NCBI RefSeq assembly: GCF_016904885.1
Contig: NZ_JADWYI010000001.1
Span: 2,294,001 to 2,358,000 of the forward strand
From: Archangium primigenium
GTDB lineage: Bacteria; Myxococcota; Myxococcia; Myxococcales; Myxococcaceae
Direction: 5' to 3'
DNA length: 64,000 nt
Position numbers and translations under genes: made by a program. Under the pieces are notes generated by a model. It was not told the origin of the DNA. It made no database searches and saw only the letters and a list, made by a program, of their open reading frames with translations. Below, piece after piece: positions 1-10,995 of this stretch. The stretch's first letter is position 1; each line of letters begins with the position of its first letter.

Positions 1-669
1 CACCCGGACGGCAGCATCGCCATCGAGGGCCTCTACGACAAGGTGCGCCCGCTCACCGACGCCGAGCGCCAGAGCATCCAGTCCCTGCCCGCGGACGCCG
101 AGTCCTTCAAGCAGCAGGCGGGCCTGGTGCCCGGCGCCGAACTGTTGGGCGGACGTCACCCGTGGGAGACCAACTGGCGCCAGCCCGCGCTGGCCATCAA
201 CGCCATCGAGGCGAGCAGCCGCCGCGACGCGCGCAACATCATCTGCGACGCGGCGTGGGCCCGGGTGGGCATCCGCGTGGTCCCGGACCTGGACGGCGCG
301 GACGTGCTCCAGCGCCTCACCCGGCACCTGGAGGCGCGCGTGCCGTGGGGCCTGGAGCTGCGCCTCAAGGCGGATCCGCCCTCGAGCCCCTGGTTCACCG
401 ACACCTCCCACCCGGCGTTCCAGGCGGCCTTCCGCGCGCTCAAGAAGGGCTATGGCACGGACCCGGTGGCCATCGGCTGCGGCGCGTCCATTCCCTTCGT
501 GGAGCCCTTCGCCCGGGAGCTCGGCGGCGTGCCCGCGCTGCTCATCGGCGTGGAGGATCCGTACACCAACGCGCACTCGGAGAACGAGAGCCTGCACCTG
601 GGGGATTGGGACAAGGCGGTGCGCAGCGCCATCCACCTCTATGAGGAGCTGGCCCTGGCCCTGAAGTAG
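1..669 (+). CDS. M20-family metallopeptidase, C-terminal part
   Basis: The reading frame is open from the first base, so the N-terminus lies outside the window; about 222 residues are visible. They match the C-terminal half of M20 zinc dipeptidases/deacylases: a dimerisation-domain stretch ([13 protein letters not shown]) and the closing [11 protein letters not shown] motif whose His supplies a metal ligand in this family, followed by the usual terminal helix. The [17 protein letters not shown] segment is also typical. The catalytic Asp and bridging Glu must lie upstream, so activity and substrate cannot be judged here. The next gene starts 82 bases downstream on the same strand. Confidence 0.88.
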   Translation, partial: HPDGSIAIEGLYDKVRPLTDAERQSIQSLPADAESFKQQAGLVPGAELLGGRHPWETNWRQPALAINAIEASSRRDARNIICDAAWARVGIRVVPDLDGADVLQRLTRHLEARVPWGLELRLKADPPSSPWFTDTSHPAFQAAFRALKKGYGTDPVAIGCGASIPFVEPFARELGGVPALLIGVEDPYTNAHSENESLHLGDWDKAVRSAIHLYEELALALK

Positions 670-751
670 CCCTCCGGAATCGGTCGTCCTTTGGGCAAAG
701 GGACGCACATCCCACGGGCATGTGGGTCCGTCCTGCGTTACAAGGGCCCTC

Positions 752-1237
752 ATGAAAATCGCGAAGGACAGCGTGGTCGCCATCGAGTACCGGTTGCATC
801 TGGGCGATGGCAATGTCGTGGACGAGAGCGAGCCGGGCGAGCCCCTGGAGTACCTGCACGGCTACGAGCAGATCGTCCCCGGCCTGGAGCGCGAGCTGGA
901 GGGCAAGGAGGCCGGCGCGGCCCTGAAGGTCGTCGTGCAGCCCAAGGACGGCTACGGGGACATCGATCCGGACGGCGTGGAGGAGGTGCCTCGCACCGAG
1001 TTCCCCGAGGGCATGGAGCTCAAGGCCGGCAGCATCCTGAGCGCCACGGACGACGAGGGCGACGAGGTGGACTTCCTGGTGAAGGAGGTCAGGGGCGACA
1101 TGGTGGTGGTGGACTTCAACCACCCCTTCGCCGGCAAGACGCTGCACTTCGAGGTCACCGTGCGCGGCGTGCGCCAGGCGACCGAGGAGGAGCTGGAGCA
1201 CGGGCACGCCCATGGCGAGGGCGGCCACGACCATTAG
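752..1237 (+). CDS. slyD: SlyD-type FKBP peptidyl-prolyl cis-trans isomerase
   Basis: A 161-residue cytoplasmic FKBP-fold isomerase/chaperone. The FKBP core is split by the insert-in-flap domain typical of SlyD (FKBP strands around residues 1-70 and 125-150, with the flap insert between), and the C-terminus is His-rich (EHGHAHGEGGHDH), the metal-binding tail known from SlyD proteins that help deliver nickel. The ATG at 752 gives the standard N-terminus MKIAKDSVVAIEYRL; an in-frame start 30 bases upstream would add residues unlike the family. It stands alone and converges with the gene on the other strand. Confidence 0.92.
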   Translation: MKIAKDSVVAIEYRLHLGDGNVVDESEPGEPLEYLHGYEQIVPGLERELEGKEAGAALKVVVQPKDGYGDIDPDGVEEVPRTEFPEGMELKAGSILSATDDEGDEVDFLVKEVRGDMVVVDFNHPFAGKTLHFEVTVRGVRQATEEELEHGHAHGEGGHDH

Positions 1238-1243
1238 TCGGAC

Positions 1244-2467
1244 TCAGGCGCCCTCGCCCCGTCCCTCCGGGGGCGCGGGCGGGGCTTCCTTGGGCGCCGG
1301 GTCGAGCGCCGGAGGAGGCGCCGGGGGCACGGCCTGACCGGGCCAGGCCACGGTCCGCACCTCCGAGCGGTCATCCAGCGCGAGCCCGTCGCCCTTGGGC
1401 TCGGTGTTCGTCACGGAGATGACCTCGCCGCGCTTGAGCTTGAAGAAGCGCTGGTTGTGCTCGGCGCGGTGCTTCTCCTGCATCGCCAGGCCCATGCGCC
1501 CCTCGGGGCCGCAGCCGATGTAGCGCTGGCGTCCCTTGCCCTCGAGCGACTCGGACACGATGCGGAAGAGCCGGTCGGGCCGGGGCGCGCTCCAGGGCTC
1601 GCCCGCGGGCGCGAGCATCAGGTAGCTCATCTTGAGCGACTCCTTGTGCAGGCCCGCCGCCCGGGCGATGTCCTCCACCACGCCGGGCATGGGCCAGTCG
1701 CGCTCGGCGTGACACCAGTCGCTCTCCTTCACCAGCGCGGGGCACGCGCCCCGGTACAGGCACGGCGCGCGGATGGCGTGGCCCTGCTCCACCATCACGT
1801 CGCGCACCTTGAGCAGGAGCCGGGACGTCTCGCGCAGCGCGGGCTCCAGCACCAGCAGGCTGCCGCCGGGCTTCACCTGCGCGAGCACCTGGGTGAGCAG
1901 GGCCGCGCGGGGTTTCACCGCCTCGTCCCCCACGCCATACAGCTCGTTGAGCACGTGGCCCATCGTGATGAGGTCGTACTTGCCCTCGGGCGGCGGGGCC
2001 TTCTTGAGCGGGTCCCACTCGCGCGTGGCGATCGCCTCGCCCGCCTCGGTGGCCAGGGCCCGGGCGAGCGCCAGCGCGGGCTTGCTGCGGTCCGCGGCCG
2101 TCACCTCGGAGGCCCCCGCGTCCAGGGCGGCGAAGGCCAGGGGGCCGGGGCCGCTGCCCAGGTCCAGCACGGCGCGGGGCCGCTGCGGCAACTCGCCCAT
2201 CGCCTCGCGCGCCTGGGCGTAGGACACCGGCCAGTAGAAGAGCAGGTAGGCCCCGAGCAGCTTGGGGTCGTCCATGTACCGCGCCCCGGCGAGCTTGCGG
2301 TCGCGGGTGAGGCCCAGGGACAGCTGCTTGACCCCCGCGCCCACCTCCTTGATCTCCTGGGGCGTCAGCCGGGTCTCCGGACCCTCTCCGCGTCCGCGCG
2401 CCTGCCGCCACACGGCGATGAGCCGCGGAATCCACCGCTCCAGATCCTTGCCATACGCGCCGCTCAT
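1244..2467 (-). CDS. Rsm22-like small ribosomal subunit methyltransferase
   Basis: A 407-residue protein of the Rsm22 family (SAM-dependent methyltransferase fold associated with the small ribosomal subunit, mitochondrial in eukaryotes). The SAM motif is LDLGSGPGPLAFAAL near residue 105, with an acidic strand-2 end at AADRS and a motif IV-like NELYG. A Cys-rich segment (CLYRGACPAL then DWCHAE, about residues 250-270) resembles the metal or iron-sulfur site of the family. The last 60 residues form a Pro/Ala-rich low-complexity tail. Its substrate in bacteria is not established; ribosome maturation is an inference. Confidence 0.85.
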   Translation of the reverse strand: MSGAYGKDLERWIPRLIAVWRQARGRGEGPETRLTPQEIKEVGAGVKQLSLGLTRDRKLAGARYMDDPKLLGAYLLFYWPVSYAQAREAMGELPQRPRAVLDLGSGPGPLAFAALDAGASEVTAADRSKPALALARALATEAGEAIATREWDPLKKAPPPEGKYDLITMGHVLNELYGVGDEAVKPRAALLTQVLAQVKPGGSLLVLEPALRETSRLLLKVRDVMVEQGHAIRAPCLYRGACPALVKESDWCHAERDWPMPGVVEDIARAAGLHKESLKMSYLMLAPAGEPWSAPRPDRLFRIVSESLEGKGRQRYIGCGPEGRMGLAMQEKHRAEHNQRFFKLKRGEVISVTNTEPKGDGLALDDRSEVRTVAWPGQAVPPAPPPALDPAPKEAPPAPPEGRGEGA

Positions 2468-2529
2468 CCCGTCCCGCCTTGCTCACAGAAGGGTCGCCTC
2501 GGAGGGGCAACCGCGTTAAATGCCGTCCA

Positions 2530-3534
2530 ATGATCTCCGTTCGCGACCTGCGCAAGCACTATCAGGTCCACAAGCGTCCGCCCGGCCTCCAGGCCGCTCT
2601 CCGATCGGTCTTCCATCGCACCTATACCGAGGTGAAGGCGGTGGATGGCATCTCCTTCGAGATCAAGGCGGGCGAGCGCGTGGGCTTCCTCGGGCCCAAC
2701 GGCGCGGGGAAGACGACGACCCTGAAGGTGCTCTCCGGGCTGCTGCACCCGTCGAGCGGGGAGGTGCGCGTGGACGGTCACGTGCCGCGCCACCGCGAGG
2801 ACCTGTTCCTCAAGAAGATCATGCTGGTGACGGGGCAGAAGCAGCAGCTCCTGTGGGACCTGCCGCCCTCGGAGACGTTCGAACTCAACCGCGCCATCTA
2901 CGACGTTCCCCGGGCCCAGTACAAGCAGACGCTGGAGGAGCTGGTGACGCTCCTGGAGCTGGGCGAGCTCATCGGCAAGCCGGCGCGGCAGCTGTCCCTG
3001 GGCGAGCGCATGAAGTGCGAGCTGGCCGCGGCGCTCATCCACCGGCCGCGGGTGCTCTTCCTGGACGAGCCCACCATCGGCCTGGACGTGTCCATGCAGG
3101 CCACGATGCGCGCCTTCATCAAGTCGTACAACGAGCGCCACGGCGCCACGCTCATCCTCACCAGCCACTACATGGACGACGTGGCGGCGCTGTGCCCCCG
3201 GGTCATCGTCATCGACAAGGGCCAGCTCTCCTATGACGGTGGGCTGGAGGCGCTGGTGCAGCGGGTGCGGCCGGAGAAGCGCGTGGTGCTGCGGCTGTCG
3301 CGCGAGGTGGCCGCGGCGGACCTGGCGGCCCTGGGCAAGGTGGTGTCGCACGAGCGCGCGGAGGCGGTGCTCCAGGTGAGCCAGGACTCGGTCAACGCGA
3401 CGGTGAGCCGGGCCCTGTCCACGCTGCCGGTGATGGACCTGACGGTGGAGAACGCCCCGCTCGAGGAGGTCATGAGCGAGCTGTTCGCCGAGCGCAAGGC
3501 CCAGCGGGCGGCGGCGGCGGTGGTGGGCGCATGA
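2530..3534 (+). CDS. ABC-2 type transporter, ATP-binding subunit
   Basis: A 334-residue ABC ATPase with Walker A GPNGAGKTT, signature LSLGERMKCELA, Walker B VLFLDEPTIGLD and the switch His in LTSHYMDD. The ATG at 2530 is chosen because it gives the normal MISVRDLRKHY start; the upstream in-frame ATG adds 17 unrelated residues. The roughly 100-residue C-terminal extension after the nucleotide-binding domain is usual for exporters of this subgroup. The stop overlaps the start of the first permease (ATGA at 3531), so the three genes form a coupled operon. The substrate is unknown. Confidence 0.93.
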   Translation: MISVRDLRKHYQVHKRPPGLQAALRSVFHRTYTEVKAVDGISFEIKAGERVGFLGPNGAGKTTTLKVLSGLLHPSSGEVRVDGHVPRHREDLFLKKIMLVTGQKQQLLWDLPPSETFELNRAIYDVPRAQYKQTLEELVTLLELGELIGKPARQLSLGERMKCELAAALIHRPRVLFLDEPTIGLDVSMQATMRAFIKSYNERHGATLILTSHYMDDVAALCPRVIVIDKGQLSYDGGLEALVQRVRPEKRVVLRLSREVAAADLAALGKVVSHERAEAVLQVSQDSVNATVSRALSTLPVMDLTVENAPLEEVMSELFAERKAQRAAAAVVGA

Positions 3535-4334
3535 GCGTGCGCGGGACGATCCGGGCCTTTCCCACGCTCTTGCGCGTGGGGGTGTCCGAGGCGGTGGCCT
3601 ACCGGGCGGAGATGATCGTCTGGTTCTTCTCCACCACCATGCCCTTCATCTCCATGGCGCTGTGGACGGCGGTGGCGCGCTACAACCCCGTGGGCCGCTA
3701 CGACTCCGAGGACTTCGTGCGCTACTTCCTGGCCACCTTCTCGGTGCGTCAGGTGACGGGCTCGTGGGTGGCGTGGCAGATGAACTACGAGGTGCGTCAG
3801 GGCACGCTGGCCATGCGCCTGCTGCGGCCCATCTCCCCGCTGTGGGCCTACGCGGCGGAGAACCTGGGCTACATGCCCCTGCGCGCGCTGATGGTGCTGC
3901 CCATCGTCATCTTCTCCCTCGTGCACTCGGGCGCGGCCGCGCTGCCCCGCACGGCGTGGGGCTGGCTCTTCCTCGTGCTCGCGCTGGTGGGCGGCTGGCT
4001 CATCACCTTCCTGGCCAACGTGGCCATCGGCTCCTTGAGCCTCTACATCGAGAGCAGCCAGCGGCTCATGGACGTGTGGTTCGCGCTGTTCCTCGTGGGC
4101 TCGGGCTACCTGTACCCGGTGGAGCTCTTTCCCTCCGCGCTCAAGGGCCTGCTGGACTGGCTGCCGTTCCGCTACCAGATTGGCCTGCCCACGGAGATCA
4201 TGATCAACGCGCACGGCTTCAGCGAGGCCCTGGGCCTGCTGGCGCGGCAGTGGGCATGGGTGGCGGTGCTCTTGACCGTGTCGGTGGTGTCGTGGAAGCG
4301 GGGCCTCAAGCGCTTCGCGGCCTACGGAGGATAG
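3531..4334 (+). CDS. ABC-2 type transporter permease (first subunit)
   Basis: A 267-residue integral membrane protein with about six hydrophobic segments and the arrangement of ABC-2 permeases that come in pairs with the preceding ATPase (short cytoplasmic N-terminus, YRAEMIVWFF helix, LRPISPL loop, GSGYLYPVELFP helix). It overlaps the ATPase by four bases and is followed after four bases by the second permease. It should form a heterodimeric channel in the inner membrane; no substrate-specific residue can be read from the sequence. Confidence 0.9.
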   Translation: MSVRGTIRAFPTLLRVGVSEAVAYRAEMIVWFFSTTMPFISMALWTAVARYNPVGRYDSEDFVRYFLATFSVRQVTGSWVAWQMNYEVRQGTLAMRLLRPISPLWAYAAENLGYMPLRALMVLPIVIFSLVHSGAAALPRTAWGWLFLVLALVGGWLITFLANVAIGSLSLYIESSQRLMDVWFALFLVGSGYLYPVELFPSALKGLLDWLPFRYQIGLPTEIMINAHGFSEALGLLARQWAWVAVLLTVSVVSWKRGLKRFAAYGG

Positions 4335-4338
4335 GACC

Positions 4339-5133
4339 ATGCTGCGCCGCTACCTGCGCCTGTTGGGAGTCCGGCTGCGGGCCTCCAGCCTGCTGGCCAT
4401 GCAGTACCGGGCGGACTTCCTCGTGGACGGCCTCATCTCCGTCTTCTGGATGATCACCGCCCTGGTGCCCCTGTTCGTCGTCTTCCAGAACGCCCAGCGC
4501 GACATCGAGGGGTGGAGCTTCGGCGAGTCGCTGCTCGTCATCGGCTGGTTCACGCTCCTGCAGGGCATCCTCGAGGGCGCCATCAACCCGAGCCTCACGG
4601 GCGTGGTGGAGCACATCCGCAAGGGCACCCTGGACTTCGTGCTGCTCAAGCCCGCGGACGCCCAGTTCCTGGTGTCCACCGAGCGCTTCCTGCCCTGGCG
4701 CATCACCAACGTGTTCGCCGCGCTCGTCGTCTTCGGCTACGCCTTCCACCGGCTCGGGCGCGTGCCGTCGCTCCTGGGCGTGGGCATCTCGCTGGTGCTC
4801 CTGGTGACGAGCGTGCTCCTGCTCTACTCGCTGTGGATCCTCACCGTGTGCGCGGCCTTCTACGTGGTGAAGGTGGACAACCTGTCCTACTTCTTCACCT
4901 CCATCTTCGACGCCGCGCGCTGGCCGGCCCCCGTCTTCCGCGGGGCCCTGTCCTTCGTCTTCACCTTCATCATCCCCCTGGCGGTGATGACGACGTTCCC
5001 CGCCGAGGCGATGCTCGGGCGGCTGCCGTGGTCGGCGCTCGGGTGGGCCATCCTCGGCTCGGGCCTGTTCGCCTTCCTGTCGCGCCAGATGTGGAAGCAC
5101 GCCATCGGCCGCTACACCTCCGCGAGCAGCTGA
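4339..5133 (+). CDS. ABC-2 type transporter permease (second subunit)
   Basis: A 264-residue partner of the preceding permease with the same six-helix outline (QYRADFLVDG helix, LKPADAQFLVS loop, FTFIIPLAVMTTFPAEAMLG helix). The two share the basic-aromatic N-terminal helix and the LRP/LKP loop, so they look like paralogues from a duplication. It is the last gene of the operon and converges with the gene at 5150-5863. The system is probably an exporter. Confidence 0.9.
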   Translation: MLRRYLRLLGVRLRASSLLAMQYRADFLVDGLISVFWMITALVPLFVVFQNAQRDIEGWSFGESLLVIGWFTLLQGILEGAINPSLTGVVEHIRKGTLDFVLLKPADAQFLVSTERFLPWRITNVFAALVVFGYAFHRLGRVPSLLGVGISLVLLVTSVLLLYSLWILTVCAAFYVVKVDNLSYFFTSIFDAARWPAPVFRGALSFVFTFIIPLAVMTTFPAEAMLGRLPWSALGWAILGSGLFAFLSRQMWKHAIGRYTSASS

Positions 5134-5149
5134 GCCCAGGCGGGTGACG

Positions 5150-5863
5150 TCAGGGGGTGAAGTCCGGCCCCTTCAAGAAGGACAGCTCCCGCTGGACCTC
5201 GAGTCCCACGGGCGCGCCGGCCTCGTCCCGGGCCCGGAGCCGCTCGCCCGCCTGGAGCCGCCGCTCCAACCGGTTCTCCCGCCCCTCGAAGCGCAGCACG
5301 GGGAGCGGGCCGTCCCGGCGGGGCAGGGGCCGATCGAGCTTCACCCGGAGCACCTGATCGAAGTCCGGGGCGTGTGACAGGACATGGACGAGGTAGACCT
5401 CGGTGCCCTCGCCGAGCACCAGATAGCGCGGCGCGCCGAGCGCGGGCGCCGGGTCGGACAGCACGCGCTGGTAGCGGACGGCCTCCACCTTCACGGTGAC
5501 CTCGCGCGCCACGGGCGTGCCTCCGCCCTCGAAGTTGCCCTGGTACACAGTGGCCCGGAAGCGCTGGAGCTTGCCGCTCGCGAGCGCGTCCAGGTCGAAG
5601 CGCTCCGGCTCGACGGTATAGGTCCCCTGGGAGAAGTCCGTCGGCACGGCGCCGGCGTCCTGGGGCTCCAGGCTCACCGCGAGCAGGAGCTGCACGTCAT
5701 GGGGCCGGTGGAACATCGGGATGTGCGACAGGTACAGCCGCGGACCCGCGCCGAAGAGCACCATGCCGTGGGTGCCCATGCGCCGGGGCGCGACCGTGCG
5801 CTCCCGCGACGGAGGCACCTGCTGGAGGACGAGCTGCGGGACGGGAGGGAGGGCCAGGAGCAT
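5150..5863 (-). CDS. Conserved protein of unknown function
   Basis: A 237-residue protein. The ATG at 5863 gives a hydrophobic N-terminus (MLLALPPVPQLVLQQVPPS) that could be a weak signal or anchor; a GTG 15 bases upstream is the alternative. The block MVLFG-GPRLYLSHIPMFHRPHD is the recognisable core of an uncharacterised bacterial family, rich in His and aromatics. The rest looks all-beta. No catalytic motif is apparent. It converges with the ABC operon and lies downstream of the DNRLRE-domain gene on the same strand, 51 bases away. Confidence 0.6.
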   Translation of the reverse strand: MLLALPPVPQLVLQQVPPSRERTVAPRRMGTHGMVLFGAGPRLYLSHIPMFHRPHDVQLLLAVSLEPQDAGAVPTDFSQGTYTVEPERFDLDALASGKLQRFRATVYQGNFEGGGTPVAREVTVKVEAVRYQRVLSDPAPALGAPRYLVLGEGTEVYLVHVLSHAPDFDQVLRVKLDRPLPRRDGPLPVLRFEGRENRLERRLQAGERLRARDEAGAPVGLEVQRELSFLKGPDFTP

Positions 5864-5914
5864 GGCCCTCGATAGCACGAAGCGGGAGGGCCTCGACCCC
5901 CCCGCCGCCCGGGC

Positions 5915-7762
5915 TCAGGGGCCCGTGTACACGCCCACGGCGCCGCGCCGCTTGCTCGTGCCATCGAAGCCGATGAGCACGCGGCGGGTGGAGCCCGAGC
6001 GATCCACCTGGATGTCCGTCACGGGCAGCCAGTGCAGGGCCGAGGGCAGCACGTCCTGGCCGTAGAGCAGCACCTCGCCGCCGCGCACCCGGCTCAGGCC
6101 CTCGCCCCAGCTCGCGCCCGCCCACACGCTGCCGTCACTCGGATCCGCGGCCACGGCGGACACCCGGCCCGCGCCATCCACGAGCTGGGTGGACAGGGCG
6201 CGCAGCCGCTGGCCGTTGACGTCGAGCTGCGCGAGCCCCCGCGTGAAGCTGCCCACCCACACGCTCTGGTCCCCCATCACCGCCATGCCCGAGACGTGGT
6301 CGTCCACGCGCTGCGCCACGGTGGGGATGTTCGGCTCGCCCACGGCGTCCGGCCAGACGTCGATGCGGTTGGCGCGGTAGGCGCTGTCCTCCGCCTGGGA
6401 CTGGGCCGACCAGTAGTTGTAGCCGGTGGTGCCGTAGCGGAAGCGCGTGGAGCGGTTGGCGCCGCCGAACCACACGTCGCCATTGGGCAGCACCGAGACG
6501 CCGTAGTACGCGTCCGTGAGCAGCACCACGCTCGTGCCCGCCGCGTTCCAGGCGTTGATGGCGGGGTGCACGTGCTCCTTCACCCCGGCGCAGCCGTAGT
6601 CCCAGGTGCCCGGCGCGCAGGAGTAGCCGGCGAAGTCCGCCTGGCCCCAGGCGAAGCCGTGGTTGGCGCCGAACCAGACGCTCTGGGTCCTCGGGTCATA
6701 GGCGATGCGCAGCACGCTGCAGAGCTTCTCGCGGCCGCGCGGCTCGGCGGCGACCTTGTTGGGCCCCGTGGACAGGTCGTAGTGCACCACCTGCAGGCCC
6801 GAGCCCGAGAGCGTCACGCGGTCCGCGTCGCCGCTCTTGTAGACGCTCGCGTCCGGCGCGCGGCCCGCGTACCAGGCCGCGTCCCACTCGTCCTCGCACG
6901 AGGGCATGCCCGACGCGGGGGGCTTGCCGCCGTAGCCGACGAAGGCCACGCCCGCGGGGCCACCCGTCACGGAGATGACGTTGAGGTACGGCGTGCCCGG
7001 AGGGGCGCTCCCATCCGGCATGTAGCCATAGGGGCGCAGGCCGTCGGCCATCGTGAAGCGGCGGAACTGGCTCTGGCCTTTCTGGAGGACGAAGAGGCCC
7101 TCCTGGCCTCCGGCCACCCAGATGTTGCCGCCCGCGTCGGCGCTCACGCCCAGCACCCGCTGGGGCGCTCCCTGCGCGGCGCCGTAATACGTCCACGCGG
7201 CCTGGGGCGGGGGCGTCCCCCCCTCGACGGTCACGACGAGCTGGGGCCGGAGCGCCGCATCGGGGGCCTCGCGCGAGGAGAACACCGTGCCATCGCTCCC
7301 CGTGGGCTCCAGGCTCCAGTCGGGTGTCCCGCCGCCCTGGAGCGCCGCCGTCACGTCCCACTCCACCCAGGTGTTGGCCGCCACGGCGCCCACGGTGGCG
7401 ACCCGGGCCCCGCTCGGGGGCCGGGACTGGTAGGTGACGCCGCGCTCCTGCCACGCCGCGTCGAGCGCGTGGAGCGCGGGCCCGTGGAGGGTGGCATCCG
7501 TGGCGTACAGGCGCAGCTTCGCGCTCGTCACGGTGCCGCTGAGCCCGGAGAGGTCGAAGCGCAGCAACGACTGGTACAGGGGCGAGCTGTCCACCTTGAG
7601 CACCGAGGAGCCGCCGAAGTTCTCTCCGGGCGCGGTGGCCTCCACCCGGGCATCGGCCACGGGCGGGAAGATCTGGGTTCGTGTCTCCGCCCACGCGCCC
7701 GCCGAGGCCCACACCACCATGCCCACGCCCGCCACGCGTCCCACCCCGCGCCATCCACCCAT
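5915..7762 (-). CDS. Secreted DNRLRE-domain protein with propeller-like repeats
   Basis: The ATG at 7762 gives a clean Sec signal peptide (hydrophobic VAGVGMVVWASAGAWA, cleavage near residue 25); upstream in-frame codons do not. The mature 590-residue protein begins with a DNRLRE-type carbohydrate-binding-like domain (about residues 30-185: PVADARVEA, FDLSGLSGTVTSAKLRLYA, WVEWDVTAAL). The remainder carries repeated segments such as GNIWVAGGQEGLFVLQ, GDVWFGGANRSTRF, QSVWVGSFTRGLAQL and GSVWAGASWGEGLSRV, the blade pattern of two-component-regulator/WD-like beta-propellers. It probably acts outside the cell in binding; no enzyme motif is seen. Confidence 0.78.
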   Translation of the reverse strand: MGGWRGVGRVAGVGMVVWASAGAWAETRTQIFPPVADARVEATAPGENFGGSSVLKVDSSPLYQSLLRFDLSGLSGTVTSAKLRLYATDATLHGPALHALDAAWQERGVTYQSRPPSGARVATVGAVAANTWVEWDVTAALQGGGTPDWSLEPTGSDGTVFSSREAPDAALRPQLVVTVEGGTPPPQAAWTYYGAAQGAPQRVLGVSADAGGNIWVAGGQEGLFVLQKGQSQFRRFTMADGLRPYGYMPDGSAPPGTPYLNVISVTGGPAGVAFVGYGGKPPASGMPSCEDEWDAAWYAGRAPDASVYKSGDADRVTLSGSGLQVVHYDLSTGPNKVAAEPRGREKLCSVLRIAYDPRTQSVWFGANHGFAWGQADFAGYSCAPGTWDYGCAGVKEHVHPAINAWNAAGTSVVLLTDAYYGVSVLPNGDVWFGGANRSTRFRYGTTGYNYWSAQSQAEDSAYRANRIDVWPDAVGEPNIPTVAQRVDDHVSGMAVMGDQSVWVGSFTRGLAQLDVNGQRLRALSTQLVDGAGRVSAVAADPSDGSVWAGASWGEGLSRVRGGEVLLYGQDVLPSALHWLPVTDIQVDRSGSTRRVLIGFDGTSKRRGAVGVYTGP

Positions 7763-8004
7763 GACCGCTCTCCCTTGCGCCCGCGCGTGCCTCGGCATGA
7801 GGCGAGCCGGGTCGGGTTCGAGCCAGTGCAGGGGGAGTGCCGGACGGCGTCCGCTGGCGCCGCGCTCGATGGTCACCCCGGAGGCCCCCAGGGGTGTCTT
7901 CGAGGATGGGAAGCCAGCGCGCCAGGATGGGTGTCCGGGGTGCGTGGATGGGGAACGCGGTGGCGGAATTCCATCCAGGGCCTCGCTCAAGGGACACTCG
8001 GCCC

Positions 8005-8781
8005 ATGTCCCTCCGAATCCCGCTGGTTCTAGTGATGGCATGTCTGGGCGTGGCCTGCGCTTCCGTTCCCGCTCCGTCCCCGACGGCGCGCGTCATCGAG
8101 CCCTCGGCCGCCGAGCCGCCAGACGAGGTCGTGCTCGCCGAGGACGTGCGGGTGTACCGGCTCGCGCCCGGGGTCTGGGTGCACGTGACGCTCGCGGGGA
8201 AGGAGTGGGGCCATACGCCCGCCAACGGTTTGATCATCGAGGAGGGCGCGTCCTCGCTCCTCGTCGAGACGGGCTGGAATCCCCGGCAGGCGGAGCGCCT
8301 GCTCGACTGGGCCCGGGACGCCTTGCACCGGCCGGTGCGCGCGGCGCTGGTGACGCACTTCCACCTGGACCGCATCGGAGGCATCCCCGCGCTCGGGGCC
8401 CGGGGCGTGCCGGTGTCCGCGCGGGAGGAGACGGCGCGGCGCGTGGTGGCGCGGGGCATGACGGTCACCCTCCAGCCACTGGCGGACGCCCAGGAGTGGG
8501 GGCCCCTGTCGGTGTTCTTCCCTGGCGCGGGCCACTCGCCGGACAACCTCGTCGTGGCGTATGGCGACCGGGGCCTGCTCTATGGGGGCTGCTTCGTGAA
8601 GGACGCGAGCGCGCGCGACCTGGGCAACCTGGAGGACGCGGACGTCGCCGCCTGGCCCCGGAGCCTCGAGCGCGTGCGCCAGCGCTTCCCCGACGCGCGC
8701 CAGGTGCTCCCGGGCCATGGCGCGCCCGGAGGGCCGGAGTTGCTCACCCATACCCAGGCGTTGTTGCGCGCGGCGCCGTGA
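8005..8781 (+). CDS. Subclass B1 metallo-beta-lactamase, predicted lipoprotein
   Basis: A 258-residue protein with a short lipoprotein-type signal (LVLVMACLGVAC). All six B1 zinc ligands are present: H118, H120 and D122 in HFHLDR, H177 in GAGHSPDN, C196 in GGCFVKD and H238 in LPGHGAPGG. The order HxHxDR-H-C-H, with Cys as the zinc-2 ligand, is diagnostic of subclass B1; B2, B3 and glyoxalase-like relatives differ. The surrounding blocks (GNLEDADVAAWP, VLPGHGAPGGPELL) closely resemble acquired VIM-type enzymes. It should hydrolyse beta-lactams in the periplasm, where lipoylation would hold it to the membrane. The gene is divergent from the DNRLRE gene and has no mobile element beside it. Confidence 0.93.
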   Translation: MSLRIPLVLVMACLGVACASVPAPSPTARVIEPSAAEPPDEVVLAEDVRVYRLAPGVWVHVTLAGKEWGHTPANGLIIEEGASSLLVETGWNPRQAERLLDWARDALHRPVRAALVTHFHLDRIGGIPALGARGVPVSAREETARRVVARGMTVTLQPLADAQEWGPLSVFFPGAGHSPDNLVVAYGDRGLLYGGCFVKDASARDLGNLEDADVAAWPRSLERVRQRFPDARQVLPGHGAPGGPELLTHTQALLRAAP

Positions 8782-8787
8782 GGCGTC

Positions 8788-9177
8788 TCAGTCGCCCACC
8801 AGGGCGTCCGCCTCGATCTCCACGAGCATGGCGGGGTCGATGAGCCGTCGCACCTCGACCATGCTGGTGGCGGGGCGGATGGCGCCGAAGAACGCGCCAT
8901 GGGCGCGGCCCACCTCCTCCCAGCGGGTGATGTCGGTCACGTACATCCGGGTGCGCACCACGTGCTCCAGGCTGGCGCCCAGGGCCTCGAGCGCCGCCTG
9001 GATGTTGCGCAGCGCCTGCACGGCCTGGGCATGGGCGTCTCCCGCGCCCACGAGCTGGCCCTGGGCATCCGTCGCCGTGGTGCCGGAGACGAAGATGAAG
9101 GGCCCGGCGCGTACGGCGCGCGAGTAGCCCACGCGGGGCTCCCAGGGGGTTCCGGTCGAGTGTCGCTCGCGCCGCAT
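8788..9177 (-). CDS. RidA/YjgF-family protein
   Basis: A 129-residue protein of the Rid superfamily, which deaminates reactive enamine/imine intermediates. It shows the usual N-terminal [22 protein letters not shown] block, [22 protein letters not shown] and the C-terminal [20 protein letters not shown]. The catalytic Arg of RidA proper corresponds to the R in VRRLID/PAT region only loosely, so it may belong to another Rid subgroup. It converges with the metallo-beta-lactamase gene and is divergent from release factor 3. Confidence 0.88.
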   Translation of the reverse strand: MRRERHSTGTPWEPRVGYSRAVRAGPFIFVSGTTATDAQGQLVGAGDAHAQAVQALRNIQAALEALGASLEHVVRTRMYVTDITRWEEVGRAHGAFFGAIRPATSMVEVRRLIDPAMLVEIEADALVGD

Positions 9178-9324
9178 GACAGCTCCAGGGGTGAAGGGGA
9201 GGGGACGCGGAGTGTACGCGGCGGGTCTTCCGGAGCGCCCGGTTCCCTGGCCGGACCCCGGCGGAGCGCGGGCGCGAAGGGAGGCGCGAGAAAAAACATA
9301 CGCCCCGTGATAGTTGCATCCCTC

Positions 9325-10944
<1,620 letters not shown>

Positions 10945-10995
10945 GCGGGGCCGGAGCTGACGGGACCTCGGACGCTCGGGGTTTGGGGGCCGTCG

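Noticed and set aside
6032-8032. 666-codon plus-strand frame opposite the DNRLRE gene
   Set aside because: Composition of a shadow frame and no domains; the minus strand has a signal peptide and recognisable domain.
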